In this document: piece after piece, positions 16,513 to 26,279 of the stretch
Layout: every line of letters starts with the position of its first letter
Numbering within the stretch: position 1 is the first letter of the stretch
NCBI GenBank assembly: GCA_002862085.1
Contig: PKCK01000048.1
Span: 1-38,632 of the forward strand
Direction: 5' to 3'
DNA from: Planctomycetota bacterium
GTDB lineage: Bacteria; Planctomycetota; UBA1135; GCA-002686595
Length of the DNA: 38,632 nucleotides
Made by a program: the position numbers and the translations under genes
Notes under the pieces: generated by a model
Seen by the model: the letters and a program-made list of their open reading frames with translations, nothing else
Database searches by the model: none
What the model was told of the DNA's origin: nothing

Positions 16513-19500
16513 TCAAGGCACCAGGATCGTGACCGGAGCCGCGTACCCGGAAACGGAATGGAAGCGTTCCAGGTCCGTGTAGAGGAAATGCGCCCGGTCG
16601 AATGGCCCCCCGTAGAGGGTGATTTCGACCGATACGGACCCCGCCTCCAGCCCGGTCCCCCCCTCGGGCGCGAGGTCGGGGACCGACAGGAGCAGGTCTC
16701 CCGCGCTGTCCAGGGTGTCCAGCCCCATGATCTCCCAGCGCCGCATGGACCCGTCCGTGAGGACCGCACGCACGATCCCCTCGGCCCCGAGGGAGTCCGG
16801 CAGGGTGTCTGCCACGAGCAGATTGAAGCCCGATGACCCGGCGCTTCCGCCGGGAGCGGGGCTGAGGAGCCGGGGCACGCCGATCGGGCCCAGGAAGCTC
16901 CCGCTCCCCGAGAGCCGCGGCCGGGCCGCGACCTCGTTGCCCGCGGTGTCCCTGACCGCCGCCCGGAGGAACAGATCGGCCTCGATGGAGCCTCGTCCGA
17001 CGAGTGCGCCGGCCGGGCCCGCGAGCCCCGCGCTGGCCGCGAGCACGGCGTAGGCGCCGCCTCCTTGGTCGTAGGGAATGCCCCGACCCACGATGATCGG
17101 CGCGTCCAGGCCCGTGGCCGCAGCCTCGACCGTGACCCTCGGGTCGCCGTCCAGGCCGCCGAGGCCCGGGAGGCCGGCGGTGGAGAGGACATGAGGCGGA
17201 ACCGGCAGCGCCTGCAGCCCGATCGGGGAGAGGAGGAGCTGCGTTCCGGCGTCCAGGGTGACGTCGAGCCCCGAGCCGCCCGGATCCTGGGGCACCAGCG
17301 GCGAGGCCAGCGCGAACCCTCGAAGGTAGATGGCCGGGTTCCAGCTGGACTGCGGGATGCTCTCCTCCGTCGCGAGGAACGAGAGCGCACCGACGGCCCC
17401 CGGGCGGATCGAAGCCGGACCGAAGTCGTACCTGTAGATCGTCCCTGTCCCGATCCCGTTCTGAAGGCCCGCGAACCGCTCGAGCCGGGGCGCCCGCGAG
17501 TCCGCGACCGCGTTCGTCGATGTCAGGAAGTTCCCTTCGGGGAACGCGCTCTCCACCGTCCCCGAAACGTCGGCGCCACGCTCCGCGGTTCGCTTGACGA
17601 GGATGTCGATCGCGTCCCGCGGCACGCCGTGGAACGTCGCGAGGTCGTAGGTCGGCGCCTCAGCCGTGATCAGGGTGGCCCCCACGGCGGCCCCCGCGAC
17701 GCTGACGCGCCCGTCGAGGCCGGTGGTCCCCGAGGCGACGAAGCTGACCGCGCCGCCGGACTCCTGATGGCTGTAGACGTCGACGCCGCGGAGCGGCTGG
17801 AGCGTGGTCGCGTCGAGCACACGGACGCGCACGATGCCTCCGGTCGGCGTGCTCCCCGGCCCGACCACGCCGAGGTGCGAGAAGGTTCCCATCGCGCCGA
17901 TCGGGGCCGCGTTGAGCGCCTCGTCGTAGATGGTCACGTCGTAGGTCGCCGCGGCTCCGTTGGGGTCGAGGCGCCCGACGGGTACGGCCGCCGCCACGAA
18001 GACGGCCTCGTCCGTCCCGGGGTCCGGGGCCGTGAAGGCCGTCCGCGGCGGGTCCAGGACCGATCCGCCGTTGTTGCCGAGTGCGCCTGCGTCGACGAAG
18101 GCGAACGAGATCGGCTCGCTCGCCCGGCCGGTGATCACGAGGTCGGACACGTCGCTCGCGAAGGTCGACGTCGAGCCACCCGCCGCGCCCAGACCGAGCA
18201 GCGTCGGCGGCGTGGTGTCGATCGTGAACGGATCCAGCGTCGGGGTGCTCGGATCCGCGTCCAGGAGACGCACTGCCGACCGCAGCGTGTTGCGGCGCAG
18301 GCCGACGCCGATGGTCAAGGGCCCGTCGAGGAACTGAGGATCGCCCAGCCCGTCCAGCAGGCCGAGGTCCTCGGCGGTCGCCGAGAACGACGTGGCGCCC
18401 TCGGCCAGCTCCACCGAGCGCGAGGTGGAGCGGAGTACGGAGGAGTTCGACGGGCTGGTGCCGAACAGGAAGATCTCGGCGCTGGTCGAGGACGGCGCAG
18501 GCCCCGCCAGGCCCACCTCGAGGAGCGCCGACTGCCCGAACACGTCGGCGCGCCCGTAGGCCCCCGCGGGCAGCGCGCCCGCGGGCTTGCGTACGTCGGT
18601 CGGTAGCGTGAACTGAAGGGTCCGGAACTCGCTGACCGTGTTCGGCAGCTCGTCGCCGTCCGTCGATCGAACGGGCGCACCGTTCGGCGAGAGCTCCACC
18701 ACCACGCGAGCGTCGGTCCCGTACGGAACGACGCGACCGTCGGCATCGCGAGGCGTCCACAGCCAGACACGCGTGTCGGTGGGCGCTCCGGGGAAACTCG
18801 ATGTGGAGAAGGCCGCCGGCGCGGGATCCAAGGCCGGCGCGTTGCCGTCCACCGTCACCACGAAGGACGAGTCCCCGAAGGAACTGCTCTCCATGAAATG
18901 GTCGAAGCCGACGATGATCTGGCTCGTGTCCGCTTCGGTGGTCGAGAAGTCGTTGGGATAGACGTAGAAGGCCTGCGGAGGGGCGTTGGGGTCGGTCCCG
19001 ATGGTGAACGTCGTGATCGTCTCGTTCGGCCGCGCCTCGATCGCCTGTCCGTTGAGGTCGCGGATCTTCTGTTCCTCGCTGAAGACGAGGCTGTACGTCC
19101 GTCCGGAGGAGAGCTGTGCGAGGGTCAGGAGGACCGCCACTCGCCCGTCCCCCACCAGCTGCGGAGGGAGGGTCGGGATCGGGACCCCGGCGATCAGGTC
19201 GAAGAGAACGAAGGCGTTCTCCAGGGAGTCGGGATCGAGGCTCTCGGAGAACTGGACGAAGACCGGCACGTCGTTGGCCACGTTCGCCAGGGTGGCGCCG
19301 TCCGCCGGGGCCGCCGCCACCAGCTGCGGCGCGGCGGGGTTGAGGAAAGAGCCCTCCGACGGCAACGTGCCCTCTCCGAGGCCCCCGGCGGGGCCGCTAC
19401 CTCCGCTGGCTCCCCCTTCGCCTTCCTGGCAGGTGCCCGCGAAGACACACGCTGGATTGTCGCAGCCGGAGCTGGCACCTGCGGCGAGGAGAGCCGCGAG

Positions 19501-19524
19501 GGCGAGCAGGGAACGTGCACTCAT
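16513..19524 (-). CDS. large surface lipoprotein with Ig-like (Big_5) repeats
   Basis: A 1003-residue exported protein: signal peptide with lipobox GASSGC (Cys near 21), a Gly/Ser-rich linker and then bacterial Ig-like domains. The first opens with QLVAAAPADGATLANVANDVP and continues VFVQFSESLDPDSLENAF, the Big_5 pattern; a second starts near PPQAFYVYPNDFS. The middle part has a carboxypeptidase-regulatory-like unit (VRVRVLDATTLQPLRGVDVY, then GTTGLDGRVSVAGAAVGA). The C-terminal half is beta-rich without a recognised domain. No enzyme motif is seen. A role in surface adhesion or structure is inference. It is transcribed divergently from the TPR genes over a 174-base gap in which I find no clear promoter. 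Confidence 0.75.
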   Translation of the reverse strand: MSARSLLALAALLAAGASSGCDNPACVFAGTCQEGEGGASGGSGPAGGLGEGTLPSEGSFLNPAAPQLVAAAPADGATLANVANDVPVFVQFSESLDPDSLENAFVLFDLIAGVPIPTLPPQLVGDGRVAVLLTLAQLSSGRTYSLVFSEEQKIRDLNGQAIEARPNETITTFTIGTDPNAPPQAFYVYPNDFSTTEADTSQIIVGFDHFMESSSFGDSSFVVTVDGNAPALDPAPAAFSTSSFPGAPTDTRVWLWTPRDADGRVVPYGTDARVVVELSPNGAPVRSTDGDELPNTVSEFRTLQFTLPTDVRKPAGALPAGAYGRADVFGQSALLEVGLAGPAPSSTSAEIFLFGTSPSNSSVLRSTSRSVELAEGATSFSATAEDLGLLDGLGDPQFLDGPLTIGVGLRRNTLRSAVRLLDADPSTPTLDPFTIDTTPPTLLGLGAAGGSTSTFASDVSDLVITGRASEPISFAFVDAGALGNNGGSVLDPPRTAFTAPDPGTDEAVFVAAAVPVGRLDPNGAAATYDVTIYDEALNAAPIGAMGTFSHLGVVGPGSTPTGGIVRVRVLDATTLQPLRGVDVYSHQESGGAVSFVASGTTGLDGRVSVAGAAVGATLITAEAPTYDLATFHGVPRDAIDILVKRTAERGADVSGTVESAFPEGNFLTSTNAVADSRAPRLERFAGLQNGIGTGTIYRYDFGPASIRPGAVGALSFLATEESIPQSSWNPAIYLRGFALASPLVPQDPGGSGLDVTLDAGTQLLLSPIGLQALPVPPHVLSTAGLPGLGGLDGDPRVTVEAAATGLDAPIIVGRGIPYDQGGGAYAVLAASAGLAGPAGALVGRGSIEADLFLRAAVRDTAGNEVAARPRLSGSGSFLGPIGVPRLLSPAPGGSAGSSGFNLLVADTLPDSLGAEGIVRAVLTDGSMRRWEIMGLDTLDSAGDLLLSVPDLAPEGGTGLEAGSVSVEITLYGGPFDRAHFLYTDLERFHSVSGYAAPVTILVP

Positions 19525-19698
19525 GGGCGAGGAGAGGGGGTCCTGGAGGCGGGTCGAGGGGCCTGAAGTGCCCGCCCGGAACTTGGACGACCGGGCCGGC
19601 AGGTCCTTCCCGCTGGTCTCGGGAGGCCTGGAAGCGGCGAGTGACTGTAGCGCAGCGGGCGGCTACAACCGCCCCCTCGATTCCTGTCCGAAGCTCCC

Positions 19699-21780
19699 AT
19701 GAAGCACACCCCGACCGCGACCGCAGCAGGCGCTGGCCGCACAGGCCCCGCTCTATTCCTCGGCCTCACGTGCCTCGTCGCCCCCCTGGCGGCCGTTGAG
19801 GCCCCCCCCACGACCCTGGCGGGAGCGCAGGGGGACGACGAGGCGAAGGAGCGCGTCGACCGCGCGATCGAGGCGCTGCGCGGCGGCGAATACGACCTCG
19901 CCCGCGCCATCGTCGACCGCCTCTTCGTCGATCAGCGGGTCGCCGAGGCCCGGGCCGCCCTGGCCGCAGCGGACCCCTTCGTCGCGGTCTCCGCCCTCGA
20001 CGACGCCCTGAAGGTCGAGCGCCTCGAGAAGAAGGAGCGCGGCCAGCTGCTGTTCCTGCGGGGCCAGGCGGTGTTCGCTGCCGCGTCGCTGGACACGCGC
20101 TGGGCCTCCCTCTTCGGTGAGGCCCAGGAGAACTTCGTCGAGGCTTCACGCTCCGGCGCCGGGGTGGCCGCGGCGTTCCGCGCGAGCCGCGCCGCCCGGA
20201 TGGCGGGGTCGGGGGACGAGGCCCTCGACTTCGCCAGGACGGCGGTCCGCTTCGTGGATGGTGGCGAGGGACGCGCGGACGGGCTGGACCTCGACCAGCA
20301 CTACGCGAGGACGTGGGCCGAGGCGGCCTTCGGCAAGTTCGTCGAGGTGGCCGGCGGGACCGCGGCGCTCGAAGAGGGCGAGGACGCCGCCGCGCTGCGC
20401 GCTGCGTTGTTCGATGAGACCCGCGGCGCGCTCGAACGCGTCATCGGTGACATGCCCACCGACACCTGGGCCTACGAGCAGCTCGCCAACCTCCACCTGT
20501 GGCAGGGCGATCAGGACTCCGCGGTGCGCGCGCTCGAGGCCGGCCTCGCCATCGCGCCCGGCGACCAGCGCATGCACATCGCCCTCGCGCGCCGCATCGG
20601 CGACCGCGCCCAATCCGAGGCGCAGGCCAACGGCGCAGCGCCGGGCGCCGTGATCGAAGCGCGCTTCGAGGCCATCAGCCAGCGCTACGCGACCTTCCGC
20701 CAGACACACCCCGAGAACGCGCTCGGCTTCTGGTTCGGCGCCTACGAGGAGTTCTACCGCGGCGTGGGACAGCTCTCGGCGAAGCTCGACGCGCGCCCCG
20801 CCTTCGACGCGGCCCAGCGCCTGTTCGCCGGATGCCGCGAGCGCAGCGCGGCCTACGCCGCCGACTGCGTCGACTTCGAGATCCTCTGCCAGCTGGGCAT
20901 CGGCTGGACGATGGTCAACATGGGCGACGTGGACGGCGCCATCGAGACCTTCCTCGGACTCGACGAGCTGCGCCCCCTCGAACAAGCGAACGGGCGCACC
21001 GCCGCCCTCGAGATGACCCTCACCTCCACGGACGCCGAGGGCCAGCCCGTGACCCAGATCCCCTCCGCCCGCGGAGGGATCGACTACCTGTCGCGTCAGC
21101 TCTCGGCGGACCTCTCCAATCGCGCGAACCTCACGAAGGTCGCCGAGCTCGCGGGCCGCGCCTCGACGCTCAGGCCCGCGGACGGCAACCTCGCCAACAA
21201 CGCCGGCTTCTTCTGCCGCGACGCGGCCATGCTGTGGGAAGCACTCGCCGTGCGCCGCATGGCTCAGGCGAAGGACGAGGGCTCGCGCCTCGGCGCGAGC
21301 CGCGCCCGGGCGAAGGCCCAGGAGCTCATCGAGTCCAGCTGGACGGCCTACGAGCGGGCCTCCGCCCTCATGCCCCACGACGTCCGCGTCGTGAACGACA
21401 CGGGGCTGATCATGGCGTACTACAAGCGCACGGATCCGGACCTCGCCGAGACCTACTTCCAGCGCGCCATCATCGACGGTGCCGTACAGCTGGAGGACCC
21501 TGCCCTGACCGAGGAGCAGCGCCCGATCCTCACGGAGGCCTGGGGCGACGCGCACGAGAACATGGGCATCCTGGAGTGGACCTTCCGCCGGGACCCGACG
21601 AAGGCGAAGGTCTGGTTCGCCAGGGCCCTCGAGATCGGACCGCCCTCCCGCGCCTGGATCGGCCAGCAGCTGCTCCCGCTCCTCGATCGCTGGATCGAGA
21701 CGGGCGAGGAGCCCGCGGCCCTCGGCTCGCTCGAAGCGAGGCGCGTCTGGGTCCATAATGCCCCACCGGCCCCGCGCTGA
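19699..21780 (+). CDS. secreted tetratricopeptide-repeat protein
   Basis: A 693-residue protein with an N-terminal signal peptide (GPALFLGLTCLVAPLAAV), then helix-pair repeats of TPR type: RVDRAIEALRGGEYDLARAIV near 52, YEQLANLHLWQGDQDSAVRAL near 258, and a C-terminal block with NLANNAGFFCRDAA and VRVVNDTGLIMAYY. It acts as a protein-interaction scaffold in the periplasm or at the cell surface. Its C-terminal block matches that of the next gene, so the two look like paralogues. The ATG has CTCCC in front and no Shine-Dalgarno. The partner is unknown. Confidence 0.75.
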   Translation: MKHTPTATAAGAGRTGPALFLGLTCLVAPLAAVEAPPTTLAGAQGDDEAKERVDRAIEALRGGEYDLARAIVDRLFVDQRVAEARAALAAADPFVAVSALDDALKVERLEKKERGQLLFLRGQAVFAAASLDTRWASLFGEAQENFVEASRSGAGVAAAFRASRAARMAGSGDEALDFARTAVRFVDGGEGRADGLDLDQHYARTWAEAAFGKFVEVAGGTAALEEGEDAAALRAALFDETRGALERVIGDMPTDTWAYEQLANLHLWQGDQDSAVRALEAGLAIAPGDQRMHIALARRIGDRAQSEAQANGAAPGAVIEARFEAISQRYATFRQTHPENALGFWFGAYEEFYRGVGQLSAKLDARPAFDAAQRLFAGCRERSAAYAADCVDFEILCQLGIGWTMVNMGDVDGAIETFLGLDELRPLEQANGRTAALEMTLTSTDAEGQPVTQIPSARGGIDYLSRQLSADLSNRANLTKVAELAGRASTLRPADGNLANNAGFFCRDAAMLWEALAVRRMAQAKDEGSRLGASRARAKAQELIESSWTAYERASALMPHDVRVVNDTGLIMAYYKRTDPDLAETYFQRAIIDGAVQLEDPALTEEQRPILTEAWGDAHENMGILEWTFRRDPTKAKVWFARALEIGPPSRAWIGQQLLPLLDRWIETGEEPAALGSLEARRVWVHNAPPAPR

Positions 21781-21849
21781 GCCCTGGGCCTCCACGACAG
21801 GCCCGCGCCGCTGCCGCAACCCGCCCTCGTACGTCACCCCGATCCGCCC

Positions 21850-23517
21850 ATGCTCTCGACGCTCCTCGTCCTCGGCCTCACGCCGCTCCCCTGCAGCCCG
21901 CCGGGCCTTGCAACGTCGCCCCCGCTCACCGCGGTCGCGACGGTCGACGCGGTCGACGATCTCATCGCAGAGGGCAAGCGCAAGCTGGTCGCGCGTGACG
22001 CAGCCGGCGCACTCGAAGCGTTCGAGAAGGCGCACGCGAAGAGCGGCGGGGAGCAGCGAACCGAGCTCTGGGTCCTCCGCGGCCGCCTCGCGAAGGGCGA
22101 CGTCTCCGCCTTCGAGCGCGTGACCGCGATCGAGGCGAGCGGCGCCGAGGGCGCGGCCCTCGACTACGTGATCGGCGCGGGCCGCTTCGCCATGGGCAAG
22201 GCGGACGAGGCCAACGGAGGCGCCAAGGCCGGACAGTTCTACGACGAGGCCGCCGCCTACCTCGCGGACGTCACCGCGAACGAGCCGGACGCTTTCCCCG
22301 ACGCGTGGCGGATGCTCGCCGAGGCCTCACGCTGGGTCGGCCGCTCGGCGGCCGCCGCTGGCGCGATCGACCGCGCGCTCGAGCAGGAGAAGAGCGCGCA
22401 GACGCTCGTCCTCGCCTCGAAGATCCGCGTCGCGCGCGGGGCGGAGCTGATGGGCGCCGACGCCACCAAGGCCTCGGGCAAGCGCTACATCGAGCAGGGC
22501 GTCGCCGACGCGGAGGCCGCAGCCGCCGCCTTCGGGGACGACCCGGAAGAGGCCCGCGCGATCAGCGACGCGCAGCTCCAGCGGGCGCTCGGCCTGCTGT
22601 TCCTCGAGCGCAAGGACGACGCCTCCGGCGCCTACTCGGAGGCGATGTCGTGGGATCCCACGATGGCGGACTACGGCCAGATCATGGGCTCGCTGCGCGG
22701 GGAGGACGGCGACCGTCTCTTCATCGACACCCTGAAGGCCGGCGCCGAGGCCTTCGCCGAGCGCTGGGGCGCGAGGCAGAACGCGGACGCGGGCCTGCAC
22801 TGGTGGCTCGGATACGCCCAGCACTACGCAGGCGACTACGCCGACTCCATCGGGTCCTTCGAGACGACGCTCGCCAAGTTCCCGGCCTACACGAACAGCC
22901 ACTGGTACATCGGGCTGAACCACTACCGGACCGGCCTCGAGGCCGTGCCGAAGGCGGCCGAGTCCTGGAAGACCTACGCGAAGCTCGACATGGCCGGCTT
23001 CGCGGCGACGCTGCAGTCCGACGCGACCGGCGCCTTCGGCGGCGCGATCGGTGCTCTCTGGAACGACAGCCGCGGCGGCGCCAACCTCGAGACCGCCCAC
23101 GAGCTCGCGGAGCTCGTCACCCGGGTGAAGCCGAACGACGCCTTCTCCTGGAACAACCTCGGGCTCATGGGCCGCGACGCGGGCGCCTGGGTGAAGGCCT
23201 CGAAGCCGAAGGACCCGAGGATGTCCGCCGACCAGTACTGGGAGAAGGCGTGGACCGCCTACTCGCGCGCCATCGACATGGACCGGCGCCCGGAGTACAT
23301 CAACGACGGCGCGGTGCTGCTGCACTACTACCTGGAGCGCGAGTACGACAAGGCCATCGCCATGTACGACGAGGCGGAGGCGCTGGCGAAGGACTGGCTC
23401 GCGAATCGTGAGCTGACCGAGTCGGAGAGGAGCATCGTCGAGATCGCCCTGCGCGACGCCGGCGACAACCGGTCCAAGCTCCAGGCCAAGATCGAGCGCC
23501 AGAAGGGCGACGGCTGA
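21850..23517 (+). CDS. secreted tetratricopeptide-repeat protein, paralogue of the previous gene
   Basis: A 555-residue protein with a signal peptide (LSTLLVLGLTPLPCSPPG) and TPR-like repeats: AEGKRKLVARDAAGALEAFEK near 40, WWLGYAQHYAGDYADSIGSFE near 318, WYIGLNHYRTG near 356. The C-terminal block FSWNNLGLMGRDAG, WTAYSRAIDMDRRPEYINDGA and YDKAIAMYDEAEAL parallels the upstream protein in order and spacing. The 69-base gap suggests one transcript. The true N-terminus may be lipidated or cleaved; the Cys near 15 is not in a good lipobox. Confidence 0.75.
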   Translation: MLSTLLVLGLTPLPCSPPGLATSPPLTAVATVDAVDDLIAEGKRKLVARDAAGALEAFEKAHAKSGGEQRTELWVLRGRLAKGDVSAFERVTAIEASGAEGAALDYVIGAGRFAMGKADEANGGAKAGQFYDEAAAYLADVTANEPDAFPDAWRMLAEASRWVGRSAAAAGAIDRALEQEKSAQTLVLASKIRVARGAELMGADATKASGKRYIEQGVADAEAAAAAFGDDPEEARAISDAQLQRALGLLFLERKDDASGAYSEAMSWDPTMADYGQIMGSLRGEDGDRLFIDTLKAGAEAFAERWGARQNADAGLHWWLGYAQHYAGDYADSIGSFETTLAKFPAYTNSHWYIGLNHYRTGLEAVPKAAESWKTYAKLDMAGFAATLQSDATGAFGGAIGALWNDSRGGANLETAHELAELVTRVKPNDAFSWNNLGLMGRDAGAWVKASKPKDPRMSADQYWEKAWTAYSRAIDMDRRPEYINDGAVLLHYYLEREYDKAIAMYDEAEALAKDWLANRELTESERSIVEIALRDAGDNRSKLQAKIERQKGDG

Positions 23518-23524
23518 TCCAGCG

Positions 23525-24607
23525 ATGCTCCCCCTGCGCTTCGTGGGCGCCGCCGAGCGGCTGGGGCCCGCGCCCGTCGTCTTCGTCGACGGCTCGCCCC
23601 TCGGCGGTCCGCCGCGGCCCGACGGTGACCTGCACCTCTCCCACTGGCCGGGCAACCGCACGCCCGCGTCGCTGCGACGCGATCTCTCCACGGAGATCGC
23701 GTTCGCCTTCCTGGATCTCGACGAGCCGACGCGCGCGGAGCTGATCGGAGACTGCGAGGCCCTCGTCCTCAACCACTACGACACGGACGGAGTCTGCGCG
23801 GCCTTCGCGCTCACCTCGCCGGAGCACGCGACCCGCCACGCGGACCTGCTCCACGAGATCGCGTCCGCGGGCGACCTCTTCGAGGCGCCGAGCGACCGCG
23901 CGCTCGCCGCGGACGCTGCCCTCCGCAACCTCAGCGCCGCCTTCGACCCCGGCGCGGTCGACGAGGACGCCCGCAAGCAGCTGCTGCTCGAGAAGGCGCT
24001 GGAGATCCTCGGTGAACTGCTCGAGGACGAGTCGGCCCATCCGGAGCTGTGGCGAGCGGACGTCGAGCGGCACCGCGCGGGGGCGACGCAGCTCGCGGAC
24101 GCCGGGTTCGACGACCTCGTCTACATGGACTTCGGCGTGTGGACGGCCCGGCCTGGAAACGCCGGGGACGCCCCGTTCGATCCCGGCCGCCACGCATTCT
24201 TCGGCGACGGCCGCCTCGATCGCGCTCTCCTCCTCGGACCGGGCACCGACGGAGTCACGGTTCGCTTCGTCCTCGGCACGCGCTCCTTCTTCGACATGGC
24301 CTCGCGCGCCGGTTCCCCGCGCCCGGATCTCGAGGCCCTCCGCGGCGCGCTCGAGGCCCTCGAGCCGGAGGGCGACGCCGAGGGCTGCGCGTGGCGCTGC
24401 CACGACCCGCGCGGCGCGAGCCCCGAGCTCTGGTTCGGCCGGGAAGGCCTCCCCCTCTACGCGGAGCACGCCGCCGACCACCTCGCACCGAGTGGGATCG
24501 ACGCGCTGGAGATCAAGCGCCTCGTGATCGACGCCATTCGCGCGACCTGGTCCCTGCCCGACGACGACGACGAGGCCGAGGACGGCGAGGACATCTTCGC
24601 GGTATGA
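23525..24607 (+). CDS. DUF6687-family protein
   Basis: A 360-residue soluble protein with the opening PVVFVDGSPLGGPP, then LHLSHWPGNRTPASLRRDLSTEIAFAFLD (in two blocks near 38 and 50) and LVLNHYDTDGVCAAFAL near 80, which I recognise as DUF6687. The NHYDTDG segment resembles the acidic metal-binding DHH-type motif, but the later DHH blocks are not evident, so I do not claim an activity. It ends in an acidic tail and overlaps the next gene by ATGA. It lies seven bases after the TPR gene stop, so translation of these genes is probably coupled. Confidence 0.7.
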   Translation: MLPLRFVGAAERLGPAPVVFVDGSPLGGPPRPDGDLHLSHWPGNRTPASLRRDLSTEIAFAFLDLDEPTRAELIGDCEALVLNHYDTDGVCAAFALTSPEHATRHADLLHEIASAGDLFEAPSDRALAADAALRNLSAAFDPGAVDEDARKQLLLEKALEILGELLEDESAHPELWRADVERHRAGATQLADAGFDDLVYMDFGVWTARPGNAGDAPFDPGRHAFFGDGRLDRALLLGPGTDGVTVRFVLGTRSFFDMASRAGSPRPDLEALRGALEALEPEGDAEGCAWRCHDPRGASPELWFGREGLPLYAEHAADHLAPSGIDALEIKRLVIDAIRATWSLPDDDDEAEDGEDIFAV

Positions 24608-25461
24608 AGTTCCTGCGCGAGGTACCTCCCGGCGGCGAAGGACTCGTCGTGCTGCGCTGCGACCACTGGGGCTACAACTCCATCGGCGTGGTCTCCGAGG
24701 ACGAGGCGTGCGTGGTGGACCCGGGCCTGACGCCTGGAGAGGTCGCGGCCATGGGAGATGCCCTCCGCGAAGGCGGCCGCCGCGTGACGACCGTCCTCCT
24801 GACGCACAGTCACCACGACCACATCCGCGGCTGGGACGCGTTCCCCGGAGCGAGGGTGGTCGCTCCGGCCGCCGTCCGCGACAAGGAGGAGGGACCGCGC
24901 GCTCGTATCCTCGCGGGCAAGGCTCGCTTCGACGAGCGTCTCGAGGACCCTGCACCGGGCTTCCGTTATCCCGAGGTCGACGATGCCTTCGAGGTGGAGA
25001 CGACCTTCCGCGTCGGACGGCTCGAGGTCGAGGCTCGATTCCTCCCCGGACACTCCAACTGCACGAGCGTCGCCCTCGTCCCCGCGCTCGGCGCGCTCCT
25101 GACGGCGGACTACCTCGTCGTGCCGGGGCTCCCTTACTGCCGCTGGGAGGCAGCCCCCTTCGAGCGCGCGCAGCGGGAGCTCTCCGACATCGTCCGCGCT
25201 CGCGACGTCGACGTGGTCGTGCCCGCGCACAACGATCTCATCGAGGGCCGTGACGCCATCGAAGCCGCCATCCGGGCAGAGCTCGACTACTTCGCGGAGC
25301 TCCGCCGTGTCGTCGGAGCGCACCTCGCGGACGGCGCCGGCAAGGACGAGCTCCTTCGCCGCTGCGCGGCGCACATGGGCGAGCGACGCGGCGAGGACCT
25401 GGGCCCGCGCGCCCGCCAGGACGCCGAAAACGCCCGCCGTGTGCTCGCCGAGCTGAGCTGA
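24604..25461 (+). CDS. metallo-beta-lactamase fold hydrolase
   Basis: A 285-residue cytoplasmic hydrolase. The zinc-site motif THSHHDHIRGWD lies near residue 73, the next His ligand is in LPGHSNCTSVAL near 150, an Asp in LLTADYLVV near 170 and a further His in VVPAHNDLI near 207. This is the glyoxalase II-like order of ligands. The start is the ATG at 24604 overlapping the DUF6687 stop, the only one consistent with the fold; the frame is open much further upstream but untranslated there. The substrate is unknown; the shared operon suggests the two proteins act on one pathway. Confidence 0.85.
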   Translation: MKFLREVPPGGEGLVVLRCDHWGYNSIGVVSEDEACVVDPGLTPGEVAAMGDALREGGRRVTTVLLTHSHHDHIRGWDAFPGARVVAPAAVRDKEEGPRARILAGKARFDERLEDPAPGFRYPEVDDAFEVETTFRVGRLEVEARFLPGHSNCTSVALVPALGALLTADYLVVPGLPYCRWEAAPFERAQRELSDIVRARDVDVVVPAHNDLIEGRDAIEAAIRAELDYFAELRRVVGAHLADGAGKDELLRRCAAHMGERRGEDLGPRARQDAENARRVLAELS

Positions 25462-25474
25462 AGCCCACCCGGCC

Positions 25475-25498
25475 ACCGCGGTCCCCCACCAGCGCGGT
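25475..25498. terminator. hairpin between convergent genes
   Basis: ACCGCG (25475-25480) pairs with CGCGGT (25493-25498) in the 37-base gap between two convergent stops. There is no T tract on either side, so it is only a candidate shared transcription end. Confidence 0.3.
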
Positions 25499-26230
25499 CT
25501 AGAAGCCCTTCTTCTTCAGGTACTTCTTCTTCACCCGCGGCTTGCGCGAATCGGCCGAGGCGCGCGTGGACTCGAGGGGCTCCGGCGGCTGGTCCGCATA
25601 GCGCAGGAAGATCTCTCGCTTGTTCTCGTTCTTGCCCGCGAGGCGCTCGTACCACTGCCGCCGCAGCGCGTCGCGCTCCTCGTCGGCCATCGCGCCCACG
25701 AGCTCCGGGCAGGCGTCGAAGCAGCGCTGGAGCATGAGCGCGGTCGCCACCGAGAGATTGAGCGACTCGGTGAAGCCCCCCATGTCGAGGAAGAGCCTGC
25801 GATCCGCGGCCTCGAGCAGCTCCTCCGAGACGCCCTGGAGCTCGCGGCCCACCACGAGCGCGAGCCGCTGCGGGAAGGGCTGGAGCTGAGCCGGCGAGCG
25901 CAGGGCCTCCGCCTCGTCCCCGAGGTCGGTCGCCCAGATCGTCATACCCTCCGCCCGAAGGCCCGCGAGACACTCCTCGATCGTGGGGAAGACGCGCCTG
26001 GAGAGCCACAGGTGACTGCCCTTGGTGACCGTGCGCTTGGGGCGCGCCCGCTTGAGCGGATGCTGGATCGTCCAGACGTTCTGGACACCGAAGGACTCCG
26101 CGGTCCGGAGCACGGCCTGGACGTTGTCGTCGTTCCAGGGCCGCTCCATGACCAGCACGAGGCGCGACGTGCGCCGGCGGAGGATGGCCTCGGCGCGGCG
26201 CAGTCGAACGGGAGCTTCGGGGAGATCCAC
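25499..26230 (-). CDS. trmH: TrmH-type (SpoU) 2'-O-methyltransferase
   Basis: SAM-dependent methyltransferase of the SPOUT superfamily, closest in layout to tRNA (Gm18) methyltransferase TrmH. Motif 1 is DDNVQAVLRTAESFG with the conserved Asn and Arg near 34-41, motif 2 LALVVGRELQGVSEE, and motif 3 MGGFTESLNLSVATAL, which forms the knotted SAM pocket. The C-terminal tail is basic and Lys-rich (RVKKKYLKKKGF), likely for RNA binding, and longer than in E. coli. The start is a GTG, seven bases after a TACCCT box. Confidence 0.88.
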   Translation of the reverse strand: MDLPEAPVRLRRAEAILRRRTSRLVLVMERPWNDDNVQAVLRTAESFGVQNVWTIQHPLKRARPKRTVTKGSHLWLSRRVFPTIEECLAGLRAEGMTIWATDLGDEAEALRSPAQLQPFPQRLALVVGRELQGVSEELLEAADRRLFLDMGGFTESLNLSVATALMLQRCFDACPELVGAMADEERDALRRQWYERLAGKNENKREIFLRYADQPPEPLESTRASADSRKPRVKKKYLKKKGF

Positions 26231-26237
26231 GCCGTCG

Positions 26238-26243
26238 AGGGTA
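26238..26243 (-). promoter_or_regulatory. leaderless-type -10 box (TACCCT)
   Basis: TACCCT on the minus strand, then seven bases, then the GTG at 26230 of the methyltransferase gene. This is a TANNNT box at a distance expected for a leaderless mRNA. Confidence 0.45.
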
Positions 26244-26279
26244 CGCGAGTGCGCAGTCGCCGAACAACGCGGCGCGCGC

